Shown here piece by piece: positions 17,906-25,438 of a DNA stretch of 64,000 bases. The notes below the pieces were generated by a model. It saw only the letters and a program-made list of their open reading frames with translations, had not been told where the DNA came from and ran no database searches. The stretch covers positions 1 through 64,000 of the forward strand of contig NZ_FOKA01000018.1 in the NCBI RefSeq assembly GCF_900111925.1, given 5' to 3'. Positions within the stretch are counted from its first letter, which is position 1, and each line of letters opens with the position of its first letter. Made by a program: the position numbers and the translations under genes. The DNA is from Cellulomonas marina. GTDB lineage: Bacteria > Actinomycetota > Actinomycetes > Actinomycetales > Cellulomonadaceae.

Positions 17906-19146
17906 GGCTCCGACGGTCGTCCGCCGCTGCCGCCGGGACGGGCGGAGGCGCTCCTCGTCGTCCTCCCGTCACTCCCGACGAGGTGCGGGACCGCGCCCGG
18001 GCCGCCTTCCGCCGGCACGGGGCGCGGTGGGCGGTGGCGCAGGCGGTCCCGGCGGCGGTCGGCGACGCGGACGGGGACGGGGTGGGCGGCCGGTCGGAGG
18101 CCGTGCTCGACGTGCCGCTGCACCCGCCGACGGAGCGGGCGGCGCTCGCGGACCCCGGCGCTGCCGTCGCCTGGGTTGCCGCGTGGCGGGACCCGGGTAT
18201 GACCGGCGACGTGACGATCCGCTGGGAGGTCCGGGCGTGGTCGGGCCTCGGGCGGCAGGAGGTCCCGGTCCGGGTCCGGTTCGGCGACGCAGCCACGGTG
18301 GCGGCCGCGGCGGGGACGACCGAGGAGTGGCACCGTCTGGTGACGCGGTGCGAGGGGCTTGTCCAGCGCTGGGGCCGCTCGTCGCTGCTCGCCGAGGCGA
18401 TGCGTCGGCACGCCCCCGTGCTCGGTGAGCTGCCCGACGAGGAGCTGGCGCGGCTCGTGGCCGTGGTCGACTGGTTCGTCGACCACCCCCGCTCGGGTCT
18501 GCTGGTGCGACAGGTGCCCGTCCCCGGCGTGCACACGAAGTGGGTGGAGACGCACCGGGGGATCGTCACTGGGCTCGTCGCGGCGCGCACCGGGTCCTCC
18601 GACCTCGGCCTCGTCGAGCCCGCTCCGCTGGTACGGGTGCGCGTCCTCGACCCGACCCTGCGCCCCGGCGGCCTGCACGACCTCGCGACGGACCTGGCCG
18701 GGCTCGCCCGCTTGGCGCTGCCGGTGCGGCGGGTGGTCCTCGTCGAGAACCTGGCCTGCCTGCAGCCGCTGCCGGACGCACCCGGAGTGGTGGCCGTGCA
18801 CGGTTCGGGGTACGCCGTCGACCGGCTCCGCGACGTGCCGTGGCTCGCGGACGCGCCCGTCACCTACTGGGGAGACCTCGACAGCCACGGCTTCTCGATC
18901 CTCGACCGGGTGCGGGCGCACCTGCCGCACGTCGACAGCGTCCTCATGGACCTGTCCACGCTGCGCGCCCACCGGGACCTGTGCGTGCCCGAGCCGATCC
19001 CCGCTACCGGGGAGCTGACCCGGCTGACACCCGCCGAGGCTGCCGCCCGCGACGAGCTGGCCGTCCTGGGGCACGTGCGCCTCGAGCAGGAGCGACTCCC
19101 GTGGCCCGACTGCCTGCGAGCGCTGCGTCTCGATCCGGGGCGCTGA
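17902..19146 (+). CDS. jetD: Wadjet system nuclease JetD (DUF3322-DUF2220, TOPRIM)
   Basis: A 414-residue JetD, the topoisomerase VI-like nuclease that cuts circular DNA once loop extrusion stalls. The N-terminal half is the DUF3322 arm. The C-terminal DUF2220 part carries the TOPRIM metal site: Glu in VVLVENLACL and the D-x-D of TYWGDLDSHGF. HTKWVETHRGI is another family block. It starts at a GTG overlapping jetC by 4 nt and ends the operon. All residues I would expect for nuclease activity are present, so this Wadjet system looks functional. Confidence 0.92.
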   Translation: MRLRRSSAAAAGTGGGAPRRPPVTPDEVRDRARAAFRRHGARWAVAQAVPAAVGDADGDGVGGRSEAVLDVPLHPPTERAALADPGAAVAWVAAWRDPGMTGDVTIRWEVRAWSGLGRQEVPVRVRFGDAATVAAAAGTTEEWHRLVTRCEGLVQRWGRSSLLAEAMRRHAPVLGELPDEELARLVAVVDWFVDHPRSGLLVRQVPVPGVHTKWVETHRGIVTGLVAARTGSSDLGLVEPAPLVRVRVLDPTLRPGGLHDLATDLAGLARLALPVRRVVLVENLACLQPLPDAPGVVAVHGSGYAVDRLRDVPWLADAPVTYWGDLDSHGFSILDRVRAHLPHVDSVLMDLSTLRAHRDLCVPEPIPATGELTRLTPAEAAARDELAVLGHVRLEQERLPWPDCLRALRLDPGR

Positions 19147-19493
19147 GCAGCCGCTGCCGGCGGCTCGGTCCCGCGTGCCGTGCGGTCACCTGAACCGGAC
19201 AGCGGGGGCGCCACAGGCGACACGTCCGAGCGCGACGGGGTGCCGCACGTTCGTGCATCTGGGTGCGATTCGGCGTCCGCGTCACTCGCCCGAGCGCCGG
19301 TCGCCCGGATGCGCGGGTGCGGCGCCGGCCGTTTCTCCAGATCGGTGACTCAGGAGAAGGAGCGCGCGGCGGAACGGTGCTGGCGCGGCTTCGTCAGTGG
19401 GAGCCGCGATGCCAGAACGCACGCGTTCCTGAGTACAGGAGGGAGGGGTGTGAAACGCGGCCCTCCCCGAACCGACCCGCTTCAGGAGGAACC
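19147..19493. other. Intergenic region after jetD
   Basis: These 347 bp hold no gene I can support. Near the right end GGGAGGG and CCCTCCC (about 19441-19467) could form a small hairpin, and a strong AGGAGG ribosome binding site at 19484-19489 serves the next gene. The promoter for that gene is presumably here, but I see no confident boxes. Confidence 0.4.
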
Positions 19494-20075
19494 ATGACCA
19501 CCGCCCATGACGCCCTGCACCGCGTCCTCGACGCCTTCGCCTACGTCACCCTCGCGGCCGGCGAGCTGTCGCACGAGGACCGGCTCGCCGACGTCCTGCC
19601 CGCTCTCGACCTGCTCGACCGCACGATGCGCCGCGTCCGGACGATCGTCGCCATGCACCCCGAGACACGGGTCGGCGGACCGGTCCAGGACACCCTCTTC
19701 GCGCTCGAGGACCTCCAGGACGCCCGGCACGTCGAGGACACCGTCGCTGCAGTCGCGGCACTGCCGTCCGCGCCGGTGCGGCTCACGCTGCGTTCGGACG
19801 GCCTGTCCGGGCCGGTAGGAGCGATGCTCGGGTCCGCGACGGACGGGCAGGTCCTCACGGCGGTTCCCGATGGCGAGGGGTACCTCGTCGACCTCGCGCC
19901 GCTCCTGCAGCGGGTCGCGGACGGTCCCCTGGAGGAGATGTACCAGGACCAGGACGACTACCGGCACGACTGCGGACGGCAGCACGTCGACGACGACCCC
20001 GAGGACTGGGAGCCCGAGGTGCCGGACCGCGTGCTCGCCTTCCGCGACGCGCTGCGGAGCCGACGTCCGGCCTGA
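19494..20075 (+). CDS. Hypothetical protein, acidic C-terminus
   Basis: A 193-residue cytosolic-type protein I do not recognise. The first 100 residues are predicted helical (ALHRVLDAFAYVTLAAGE and similar). The tail is strongly acidic with histidines (YQDQDDYRHDCGRQHVDDD). AGGAGG sits 4 nt before the ATG. Codon use is typical of the window, so it is a real gene. It stands alone after the Wadjet operon and may belong to the island, but nothing in the sequence shows a defence role. Confidence 0.7.
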   Translation: MTTAHDALHRVLDAFAYVTLAAGELSHEDRLADVLPALDLLDRTMRRVRTIVAMHPETRVGGPVQDTLFALEDLQDARHVEDTVAAVAALPSAPVRLTLRSDGLSGPVGAMLGSATDGQVLTAVPDGEGYLVDLAPLLQRVADGPLEEMYQDQDDYRHDCGRQHVDDDPEDWEPEVPDRVLAFRDALRSRRPA

Positions 20076-20079
20076 CGAA

Positions 20080-20245
20080 GAGGGTCCGGCATCTCGTCGC
20101 ACTGGAACGATCCGGGGCGGCTCGGACGCTCGGGCGTCGGGCCCAGGACGTAGATGACGGACCACTCTTCCGCCACGGTGACGGCCTGCAGCACGAGCTG
20201 GCGTCCGGCCCGCCGGAGGGTCTGCCCGTCGAGACGATCGTCCAC
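20080..20245 (-). other. Possible gene remnant before the ArsR gene
   Basis: On the minus strand a stretch DGQTLRRAGRQLVLQ and EEWSVIYVLGPTPE has protein-like composition, but it lacks a convincing start and runs out of frame into the 3' end of the neighbouring gene. It may be the end of a lost gene. No function can be assigned. Confidence 0.25.
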
Positions 20246-20312
20246 CCCGTCCCGCCGGCCTCGGTGGTGAGCTGGCGCCCATCGACATCACTGGCCGTCG
20301 GAGGCCCTCGAC

Positions 20313-20337
20313 AGGCAATCGCCTGCTTGCCTATGGT
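20313..20337 (+). promoter_or_regulatory. Inverted-repeat operator before the ArsR-VOC operon
   Basis: AGGCAA (20313-20318), 8 nt, then TTGCCT (20327-20332) form a perfect inverted repeat that ends 11 nt before the GTG start. The right arm runs into ctatggt, which may be the -10 box. ArsR-type repressors bind such repeats over their own promoters, so autoregulation is likely. Confidence 0.55.
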
Positions 20338-20343
20338 GGGTGA

Positions 20344-20679
20344 GTGCCCGATCCGCTCCGGGCGTTCGCGGACCCGACGCGGCGCGCGCTCCTTACCGAG
20401 CTGCGCGTGCGTGACGGTCAGACGCTGTTCGAGCTGTGCACGCGGCTCGCGCAGCACCACGGCCTGACGCCGACCCGGCAGGCCGTGTCTCAGCACCTCG
20501 ACGTCCTGGCCGAGGCCGGTCTTGTCGACCGCCACAAGGTGGGCCGCACGCTCGTGCACCACCTCGACCTCACCCCGCTGCGGCAGGCGCTCGCGCCGTG
20601 GGCGGACCTCCTGCAGCCCGACGACGCACACCCTGAGGAGCACCGTGAAGATCCACCTGACGAGCATCCATGTCGATGA
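20344..20679 (+). CDS. ArsR-family helix-turn-helix regulator
   Basis: A 111-residue winged-helix repressor: LRAFADPTRRALLTEL, a recognition region TPTRQAVSQHLDVLAEAGLV and the wing DRHKVGRTLVHHLD. No metal-binding Cys pair is visible, so it is not an arsenic-type sensor. The start is a GTG at 20344 just behind an inverted repeat. Its last 35 nt overlap the VOC gene, so the two form an operon; this ArsR-VOC pairing is common in actinobacteria. Confidence 0.85.
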   Translation: MPDPLRAFADPTRRALLTELRVRDGQTLFELCTRLAQHHGLTPTRQAVSQHLDVLAEAGLVDRHKVGRTLVHHLDLTPLRQALAPWADLLQPDDAHPEEHREDPPDEHPCR

Positions 20680-21031
20680 CCAGGCGAAGGCGCTGGCGTT
20701 CTACACCGACGTGCTGGGCTTCCTGCCGAAGAACGACGTGCCGCTGGGGCAGCACCGCTGGCTGACCGTCGTCTCGCCCGAAGCGTCGGACGGTGTCGAG
20801 CTCGTCCTCGAGCCCGACGACCACCCGGCCGCCAAGGCGTACACGGCGGCCCTCGTCGCCGACGGCATCCCCATCACGAGCTTCGCCGTCGACGACGTCG
20901 TCGCCGAGCACGCCCGGCTCGAGGCACTGGGCGTGCGCTTCACTCAGCCGCCGGTGGAGATGGGGCCGGTCGTCACCGCGGTGCTCGACGACACGTGCGG
21001 CAACCTCGTCCAGATCGCCCAGATGCGCTGA
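20645..21031 (+). CDS. VOC-superfamily (glyoxalase-like) protein
   Basis: A 128-residue vicinal-oxygen-chelate protein: KIHLTSIHVDDQAKALAFYT with a metal-type His, LVLEPDDHPAAK, and the C-terminal DDTCGNLVQI strand where many members keep a Glu or Gln ligand. Activities in this family range from glyoxalase to drug binding; none can be assigned. The GTG at 20645 lies inside the end of the ArsR gene. The last residues are nearly repeated in a broken copy at 21640-21712. Confidence 0.85.
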   Translation: MKIHLTSIHVDDQAKALAFYTDVLGFLPKNDVPLGQHRWLTVVSPEASDGVELVLEPDDHPAAKAYTAALVADGIPITSFAVDDVVAEHARLEALGVRFTQPPVEMGPVVTAVLDDTCGNLVQIAQMR

Positions 21032-21037
21032 CGCCGC

Positions 21038-21190
21038 TCAGGACTGGTAGTCGACCCCGATGAGCCGGGCGGACGCCTCCCAGAGACCCGCGGCCGCGTG
21101 CTCGTCGGTCGCGATCGCGGCGAAGGGCACCCGAGGACGTCCGGCTCCGAGCGCAAGCCGGCGGGGCCCCAGAAGAGTCCGGGGTGCACC
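21038..21190 (-). pseudogene. Remnant of a short-chain dehydrogenase (C-terminus)
   Basis: The minus strand encodes VHPGLFWGPAGLR in one frame (about 21151-21189) and PFAAIATDEHAAAGLWEASA in another (21038-21133), together resembling the end of an SDR protein (GxYFGP, then ARLWELSxxLTG). The frames do not join and the Rossmann half is missing, so this is a decayed fragment. Confidence 0.5.
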
Positions 21191-21310
21191 GATGGCGACG
21201 TGGCGGCGGCCAGGACCGCCACTGCCGCCGGCCCGGCCTCCCGGCCGATGACGGCGGCCGTCGCCCTCGTCTCCGCGCGCACGAGGGGCGACGGCTGCGT
21301 CGCGTGCATC

Positions 21311-21585
21311 GGGTCCGTGCCGGCGAACGGGTACCGGGACTACCCCGAGAGCGCCGTCGCGACTGCTGAGGGCATCCGCTCCCTGCTGGAGATCGGGATG
21401 CCGACCGCTGATGAAGGACATGCTGCCCTGCACGCTCGGCGGCCGCACGGAGTCGGGCTGCCCGCCGATCCTCGAGCGCATCGCCCAGCTGCGCGACGAG
21501 GTGCAGGCCCGCGCGGACCGGCTCGCCTCGCTGAGCACCTCCCTCACCGCCTACCTCAGGGCCGGCGCCCGACCGACGCCTGACC
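21311..21585 (+). pseudogene. Frameshifted MerR-family regulator remnant
   Basis: One frame reads PANGYRDYPESAVAT and GIRSLLEIGMPTAD (21320-21412). The next, entered near 21410, reads MKDMLPCTLG, then CPPILERIAQLRDEVQARAD and SLTAYLRAG. Together they match the wing, effector helix and dimerisation coiled coil of a MerR regulator (GYRxY, IRxLLxxGMP). The first helix-turn-helix is missing and a small deletion breaks the frame at 21407-21413. It is non-functional as read. Confidence 0.65.
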
Positions 21586-21639
21586 GAGCCAGAGTGCCGC
21601 CTCCTCTCCTGGCGGCACCCGCTGCGCCGGTCCGCCGCA

Positions 21640-21712
21640 CGAGCCCCGATCATGACGGCCGTCCTCGACGACACTCGAGGCCACCTCGATCGAGATCGCG
21701 CCGATCCGCTGA
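21640..21712 (+). pseudogene. C-terminal fragment of a second VOC protein
   Basis: MTAVLDDTRGHL followed, after a one-base frame change near 21688, by IEIAPIR and a stop at 21710-21712. This is the same ending as the intact VOC protein upstream (VTAVLDDTCGNLVQIAQMR). It shows that a related VOC gene once ended here; the rest is lost. Confidence 0.55.
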
Positions 21713-21779
21713 GGACGGTGGCCAGCGCGCTCGCAGGACCGACCATGCGGTGCTCCGTCACCGAGCAGCGGCTGGTGCC

Positions 21780-22190
21780 TTACCGGCCCGTCGTCGGGTC
21801 GACGGTCCGCAGGCCCGGGACGGCACGGATGGCCGCGTCCGACGAGACGAGCGGCACCCCTTCGACGAGGGCCTGCGCGACGAGGAGCCGGTCGAAGGGG
21901 TCACGGTGCTCCCACGGCATCGAGCCGGCGAGCAGGGCGTGCTCGCCCGAGATCGCCAGCTCCTCGGCCGCGGTCTCGCGGAGCCACGCCGTCCACGTGG
22001 GCATCAGGGAGCGCCCGATCTCCAGCTTCCCGAGCCGGGTCTTCGTCGCCACCTCCATCGCGCTCGCCGCCGAGACCAGCAGGCGGTTGCGCGGGTCCCC
22101 GAGCACGTCACGCAGCTCCGGATGGACGCGGGTGGGGTCGCCGCGCAGCCACAGGACGACGTGCGTGTCCAGCAGGAAGGTCACTCCCAT
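21780..22190 (-). CDS. PIN-domain toxin (VapC-like)
   Basis: A 136-residue PIN ribonuclease. The acidic site is clear: LLDTHVVLW gives the first Asp, ASAMEVATK a Glu, DPFDRLLVAQAL the third acid, and LVSSDAAI the fourth. VapC-type toxins cleave tRNA or rRNA. The ATG at 22190 overlaps the antitoxin gene by 10 nt, typical of a coupled pair. Confidence 0.88.
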   Translation of the reverse strand: MGVTFLLDTHVVLWLRGDPTRVHPELRDVLGDPRNRLLVSAASAMEVATKTRLGKLEIGRSLMPTWTAWLRETAAEELAISGEHALLAGSMPWEHRDPFDRLLVAQALVEGVPLVSSDAAIRAVPGLRTVDPTTGR

Positions 22191-22402
22191 GCCGCGAGCT
22201 CGCCCTCGGGCAGGGGCTCGTCGAACGACGCCGGCACCTCGAACCGCATCGTCCCGAACGGCCGGCGCCACGACAGGTCCACCGGCACGAGGCGTGCGAT
22301 GGGGGTGCCGGCGCGTGCGACCACCACCTCCTCCCCGCGTTCCACCCGGCTGAGGAGCTCGGAGAGGCGCGTCTTGGCCTCCTGCACGTTCACGGTCACC
22401 AC
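22181..22402 (-). CDS. Phd/YefM-type antitoxin partner of the PIN toxin
   Basis: A roughly 73-residue antitoxin: VTVNVQEAKTRLSELLSRVE and VVVARAGTPIARLVPVD form the Phd-type DNA-binding half. The tail (FDEPLPEGELAAWE) should inhibit the toxin. GTG at 22402 is chosen over TTG at 22414 because a TTGACC box (22437-22432) with 17-nt spacing would place the transcript start near 22402, implying a leaderless message. This is tentative. Confidence 0.8.
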   Translation of the reverse strand: MVTVNVQEAKTRLSELLSRVERGEEVVVARAGTPIARLVPVDLSWRRPFGTMRFEVPASFDEPLPEGELAAWE

Positions 22403-22477
22403 CCGTCGAACCAACCAGACCAGGCTGGCGTGGTCAACCGCATGGGGGCCGCCGCGTCACTCCAGGTGCGCGTGCCG

Positions 22478-23131
22478 CTATGCGCCTCGCGCGACGAGCC
22501 CCGACTCGTACGCCACCACCACCGCCTGCGACCGGCTCGTGAGGTCGAGCTTGGTGAGCACGTGCGCGACGTGGCTCTTCACGGTGCTCTCGCCCAGGTG
22601 CAGCGCCCGCGCGATGTCCGCGTTGGAGGCGCCCGTGGCCATCGCGCGCAGCACGTCCCGCTCGCGCGCGGTCAGCCGGTCGAGCGCCGGCCACCGACCG
22701 GTTGCAGGGGCGGGGCCGGCGAAGCGCTCGACCATCCGCGCGACGACCGTCGGCGCCACCGTCGGCACCCCCGCCGCGGCCGCGCGGACGGCCAGGACGA
22801 GGTGCTCCTGCGGGGCGTCCTTGAGCAGGAAGCCGCACGCGCCGGCTTGCAGGGCGCGGTAGACGAGCTCGTCGGCGTCGAAGGTCGTGAGCACCAGGAC
22901 CTGCGGCGCGTGCGGCAGCCGCCGGATGCGCGCGGTCGCCTCGATGCCGTCCAGGCGCGGCATGCGCACGTCCATGAGCACCACGTCGGGCGGCGGGACG
23001 GACTGCGCCGCCGCCACCGCCTCGACCCCGTCGGCCGCCTCGCCGACGACCTCCAGCCCCGGCTCCAGGTCCAGCAGCAGCCGCAGGCCGGCGCGCACGA
23101 GCCGCTGGTCGTCGGCGAGCAGCACCCGCAC
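22478..23131 (-). CDS. NarL/LuxR-type response regulator
   Basis: A 217-residue response regulator. The receiver has DDQ at 7-9, phosphoacceptor Asp54 in VVLMDVRMP and a Lys in GFLLKDAP. The C-terminal LuxR helix-turn-helix reads LTARERDVLRAMATGASNAD with a recognition helix TVKSHVAHVLTKL. It starts at a GTG 30 nt after the sensor kinase stop and is its partner. The likely target is the divergent membrane-protein gene at 24440. Confidence 0.93.
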   Translation of the reverse strand: MRVLLADDQRLVRAGLRLLLDLEPGLEVVGEAADGVEAVAAAQSVPPPDVVLMDVRMPRLDGIEATARIRRLPHAPQVLVLTTFDADELVYRALQAGACGFLLKDAPQEHLVLAVRAAAAGVPTVAPTVVARMVERFAGPAPATGRWPALDRLTARERDVLRAMATGASNADIARALHLGESTVKSHVAHVLTKLDLTSRSQAVVVAYESGLVARGA

Positions 23132-23161
23132 GGTCCGCGCGGGCTCCGACCGAAAGGGCGC

Positions 23162-24292
23162 TCATGCGGGGGCCAGCGGCAGCTCGGCGCGCACCCGGAA
23201 GCCGTGCGGCGCTCGCGGCCCGCTCTCGAACCGGCCGCCGTACAGGCCGACGCGCTCGGCCATCCCGACGAGGCCGTGCCCGCCCGCCGCGGCACCCATC
23301 GCTCCCGCCTCAGACGCCGGCGGACCTGCGCCGTCGTCCTCCACCTCGAGCTCGACCGCCCCCCCGCCGACGCTGACCGCCACGCGCACGTGCGCATCCG
23401 GCCCGGCGTGCTTCACCACGTTCGTCAGCGCCTCCTGCACCAGCCGGTACGCCGCCGCGTCGACGCCGGGCGGCAGGCGGGTCAGGTCGCCGGCGACGCC
23501 GACCACGACCGGCAGCCCGGCACGCCGCACGCGCGCGACGAGGGCGTCCAGCTGGGACAGGCCGGGCGCGGCGGTCTCGTCGGCGGGAGTCTGCTCGAGG
23601 GCCACGAGGCGTCGCACGTCCGCCAGCGCGTCGCGGCCCATGGTCTCGACGACGGCCAGGGCCTCCGCGGCCGCGGTCTCGTCGCCCTGCCGCAGCGCCG
23701 CCGACCCCGCCCGGGAGTGCAGGACGACGACGGCCAGGGTGTGCCCGACCACGTCGTGGAGCTCGCGCGCGATGCGCTCCCGCTCGGCGCGCAGCACGGC
23801 GGCGGCAGCGCGGCTCTCCTCCTCGGCCGCTCGCGTCCGCGACGCCTGCCGGCGCATGACGCCCCCGACGAGGAGCGGGACCGCGATCCACGCGCTCGAG
23901 ACGGCGTCGCTGCCCAGGTCGGGCGTGTCGTCGAGCAGGAAGCCGCCGGTCCACGCGACCACGGCGAGCCCGACGACGGCCGTCACCGCGCTGCGCCGGC
24001 GGGCGTGCACGACGCCCGAGCCGGCCGCCACGAGCAGCGCGAGGTTCGTCGCGAGCAGTGGCGGCCCCGATGCCAGCAGCGCGACGACCGCCGTGCCGAC
24101 GACCGCGACGACCGCGACGGGGTGCGACCGGCGCAGCGCGAGGGCCAGGACGGCGGTGGCGGCGAGCACGGCCTCGAGCGGCCGCAGCGGCCGCTCGCTC
24201 AGTGTCTCGACGACGAGCGCCGCACCGAGCACGAGCACCGGCCCGGCGTCGGCGAGCACCGACGCCGTGCGCCCCGCGCGAGGCCCGGCCAT
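23162..24292 (-). CDS. Two-component sensor histidine kinase (HisKA_3 type)
   Basis: A 376-residue membrane kinase. Four to five hydrophobic segments occupy residues 12-145. A HisKA_3 dimerisation helix then carries phosphoacceptor His179 in RIARELHDVVGH. The ATPase has an N box in LVQEALTNVVKHAG and EVEDDGAG plus GGHGLVGMAERV for the G boxes. It precedes its response regulator by 30 nt and is divergent from a six-helix membrane protein, the usual layout of actinobacterial cell-envelope stress systems. The signal is unknown. Confidence 0.92.
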   Translation of the reverse strand: MAGPRAGRTASVLADAGPVLVLGAALVVETLSERPLRPLEAVLAATAVLALALRRSHPVAVVAVVGTAVVALLASGPPLLATNLALLVAAGSGVVHARRRSAVTAVVGLAVVAWTGGFLLDDTPDLGSDAVSSAWIAVPLLVGGVMRRQASRTRAAEEESRAAAAVLRAERERIARELHDVVGHTLAVVVLHSRAGSAALRQGDETAAAEALAVVETMGRDALADVRRLVALEQTPADETAAPGLSQLDALVARVRRAGLPVVVGVAGDLTRLPPGVDAAAYRLVQEALTNVVKHAGPDAHVRVAVSVGGGAVELEVEDDGAGPPASEAGAMGAAAGGHGLVGMAERVGLYGGRFESGPRAPHGFRVRAELPLAPA

Positions 24293-24439
24293 CGGCCCAC
24301 GGTAGCGGCGCGCCCTGCCGGCCCTCCTCCGCCGAAAGGACGAGACGTCTCCGCAGGACGGGGGCGGTGCCAGCGGCCGGCGCGCTCCTAGCGTCGCCGA
24401 CGTCCGCTCCTCACCGGCGACGACCCGAAGGCACCCGCC

Positions 24440-25168
24440 ATGACCGACACCCCGTTGACCAGCCGTCCCCTCGAGGCCGACGAGACACGTCACCTCGACC
24501 TCGGCCTCCGGGGGCCCACGCCCCGGCTCGCCGACGTCCGCGCACCACGGGCCGCCGCCCTGGCACTGCTCCTCGGGCCCGTGGTGCTCGCGGTGGCCGG
24601 CGCCGTCCACCCCGACGTCCCCGGCGACGACGCCGGGCAGATCGCCGCCGCCATCGGCGACGCTGCCGGCGCGTGGCAGGCGTGGGCGGCGCTGCTGCTC
24701 GTCGGGACGGTCGTCACCGTGCCCGGCGCGCTGCGGCTGCTGCGGGTCGTCGGGCGCGGCCGGGGGAGCGGGCTCACCTTGGCCGGGGCGGTGCTCCTCG
24801 TGCTCGGGGCGGTCGGCGCCGGCGGCTTCGCGGTCGTGAACTCGCTGATGGTCAGCATGCTGCCGCCCGCGGGGACGCCGGCGCCGGAGCTGCTCGACGG
24901 GCTCGCCCGGTCCGAGACGGCCGACCCGCTCGCCGGTGCGACCGTGCTGCTGTTCTTCGTCGGGGTGCACGTCGGCTGGCCGCTGCTGCTGGCGGGTGCC
25001 ACCCGCGCGCGCTGGGCGCGGCCGTGGCAGTGGGTCCTCGCGACGCTGGGCAGCGTCGCCGTCTTCGGGCTGTCGGGGCAGACGCTGCTCGTCGAGGCGC
25101 TCGGCCTGGGCGCCGTGGCCGTCGCCGCCGCACCGACTGCCGTCGCGCTGCGGCGTGCGGCCCCCTGA
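24440..25168 (+). CDS. Six-helix integral membrane protein of unknown function
   Basis: A 242-residue membrane protein. After a polar N-terminus, hydrophobic segments lie at about 40-58, 79-98, 110-133, 165-188, 197-214 and 218-238, with HPDVPGDD in the first extracytoplasmic loop. No catalytic motif is visible. It is divergent from the kinase gene by 147 bp and is the likely regulated target. A small secreted peptide gene follows 78 bp downstream on the same strand. Confidence 0.75.
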   Translation: MTDTPLTSRPLEADETRHLDLGLRGPTPRLADVRAPRAAALALLLGPVVLAVAGAVHPDVPGDDAGQIAAAIGDAAGAWQAWAALLLVGTVVTVPGALRLLRVVGRGRGSGLTLAGAVLLVLGAVGAGGFAVVNSLMVSMLPPAGTPAPELLDGLARSETADPLAGATVLLFFVGVHVGWPLLLAGATRARWARPWQWVLATLGSVAVFGLSGQTLLVEALGLGAVAVAAAPTAVALRRAAP

Positions 25169-25246
25169 AACGGGACCGGCGCCTGCGTGCGCCGGTCCGC
25201 ACCGGGCCGATCCCGGTCCCGGTCACCCCGAAGGAGGAGAGTCATC

Positions 25247-25348
25247 ATGAAGAACCGTCTGCGTGCCCTGCTGGTCCTGCTTGTCAGCACAGGCCTGGTC
25301 GCGACCGCGGCCACCGCGGCCGAGGCCGGCATCCGCTTCGCACCGTGA
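25247..25348 (+). CDS. Small secreted or membrane peptide (33 residues)
   Basis: A short gene with a strong ribosome binding site, AAGGAGGAGA (25231-25240), 6 nt before the ATG. The product starts MKNRLR, has a hydrophobic core LRALLVLLVSTGLVATAAT, and could be cut by signal peptidase near AATAAEA, leaving only a few residues ending IRFAP. It is followed at once by a GC hairpin. The strong ribosome site plus the terminator argue for a real gene. The function is unknown; it may be the last gene of the two-component target operon. Confidence 0.6.
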   Translation: MKNRLRALLVLLVSTGLVATAATAAEAGIRFAP

Positions 25349-25355
25349 TGGTGCC

Positions 25356-25390
25356 GCGGGCCGCGATCGTCGGGGACGGTCGCGGCCCGC
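25356..25390 (+). terminator. GC-rich hairpin after the small peptide gene
   Basis: GCGGGCCGCGA (25356-25366) pairs perfectly with TCGCGGCCCGC (25380-25390) around a 13-nt loop. It starts 8 nt after the peptide stop. There is no T run, as is common in actinobacteria. Confidence 0.65.
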
Positions 25391-25438
25391 ACCGGGCAGG
25401 GCCCGCCGCGATGCGCGGCGCTCTGCCACGATCAGCGC

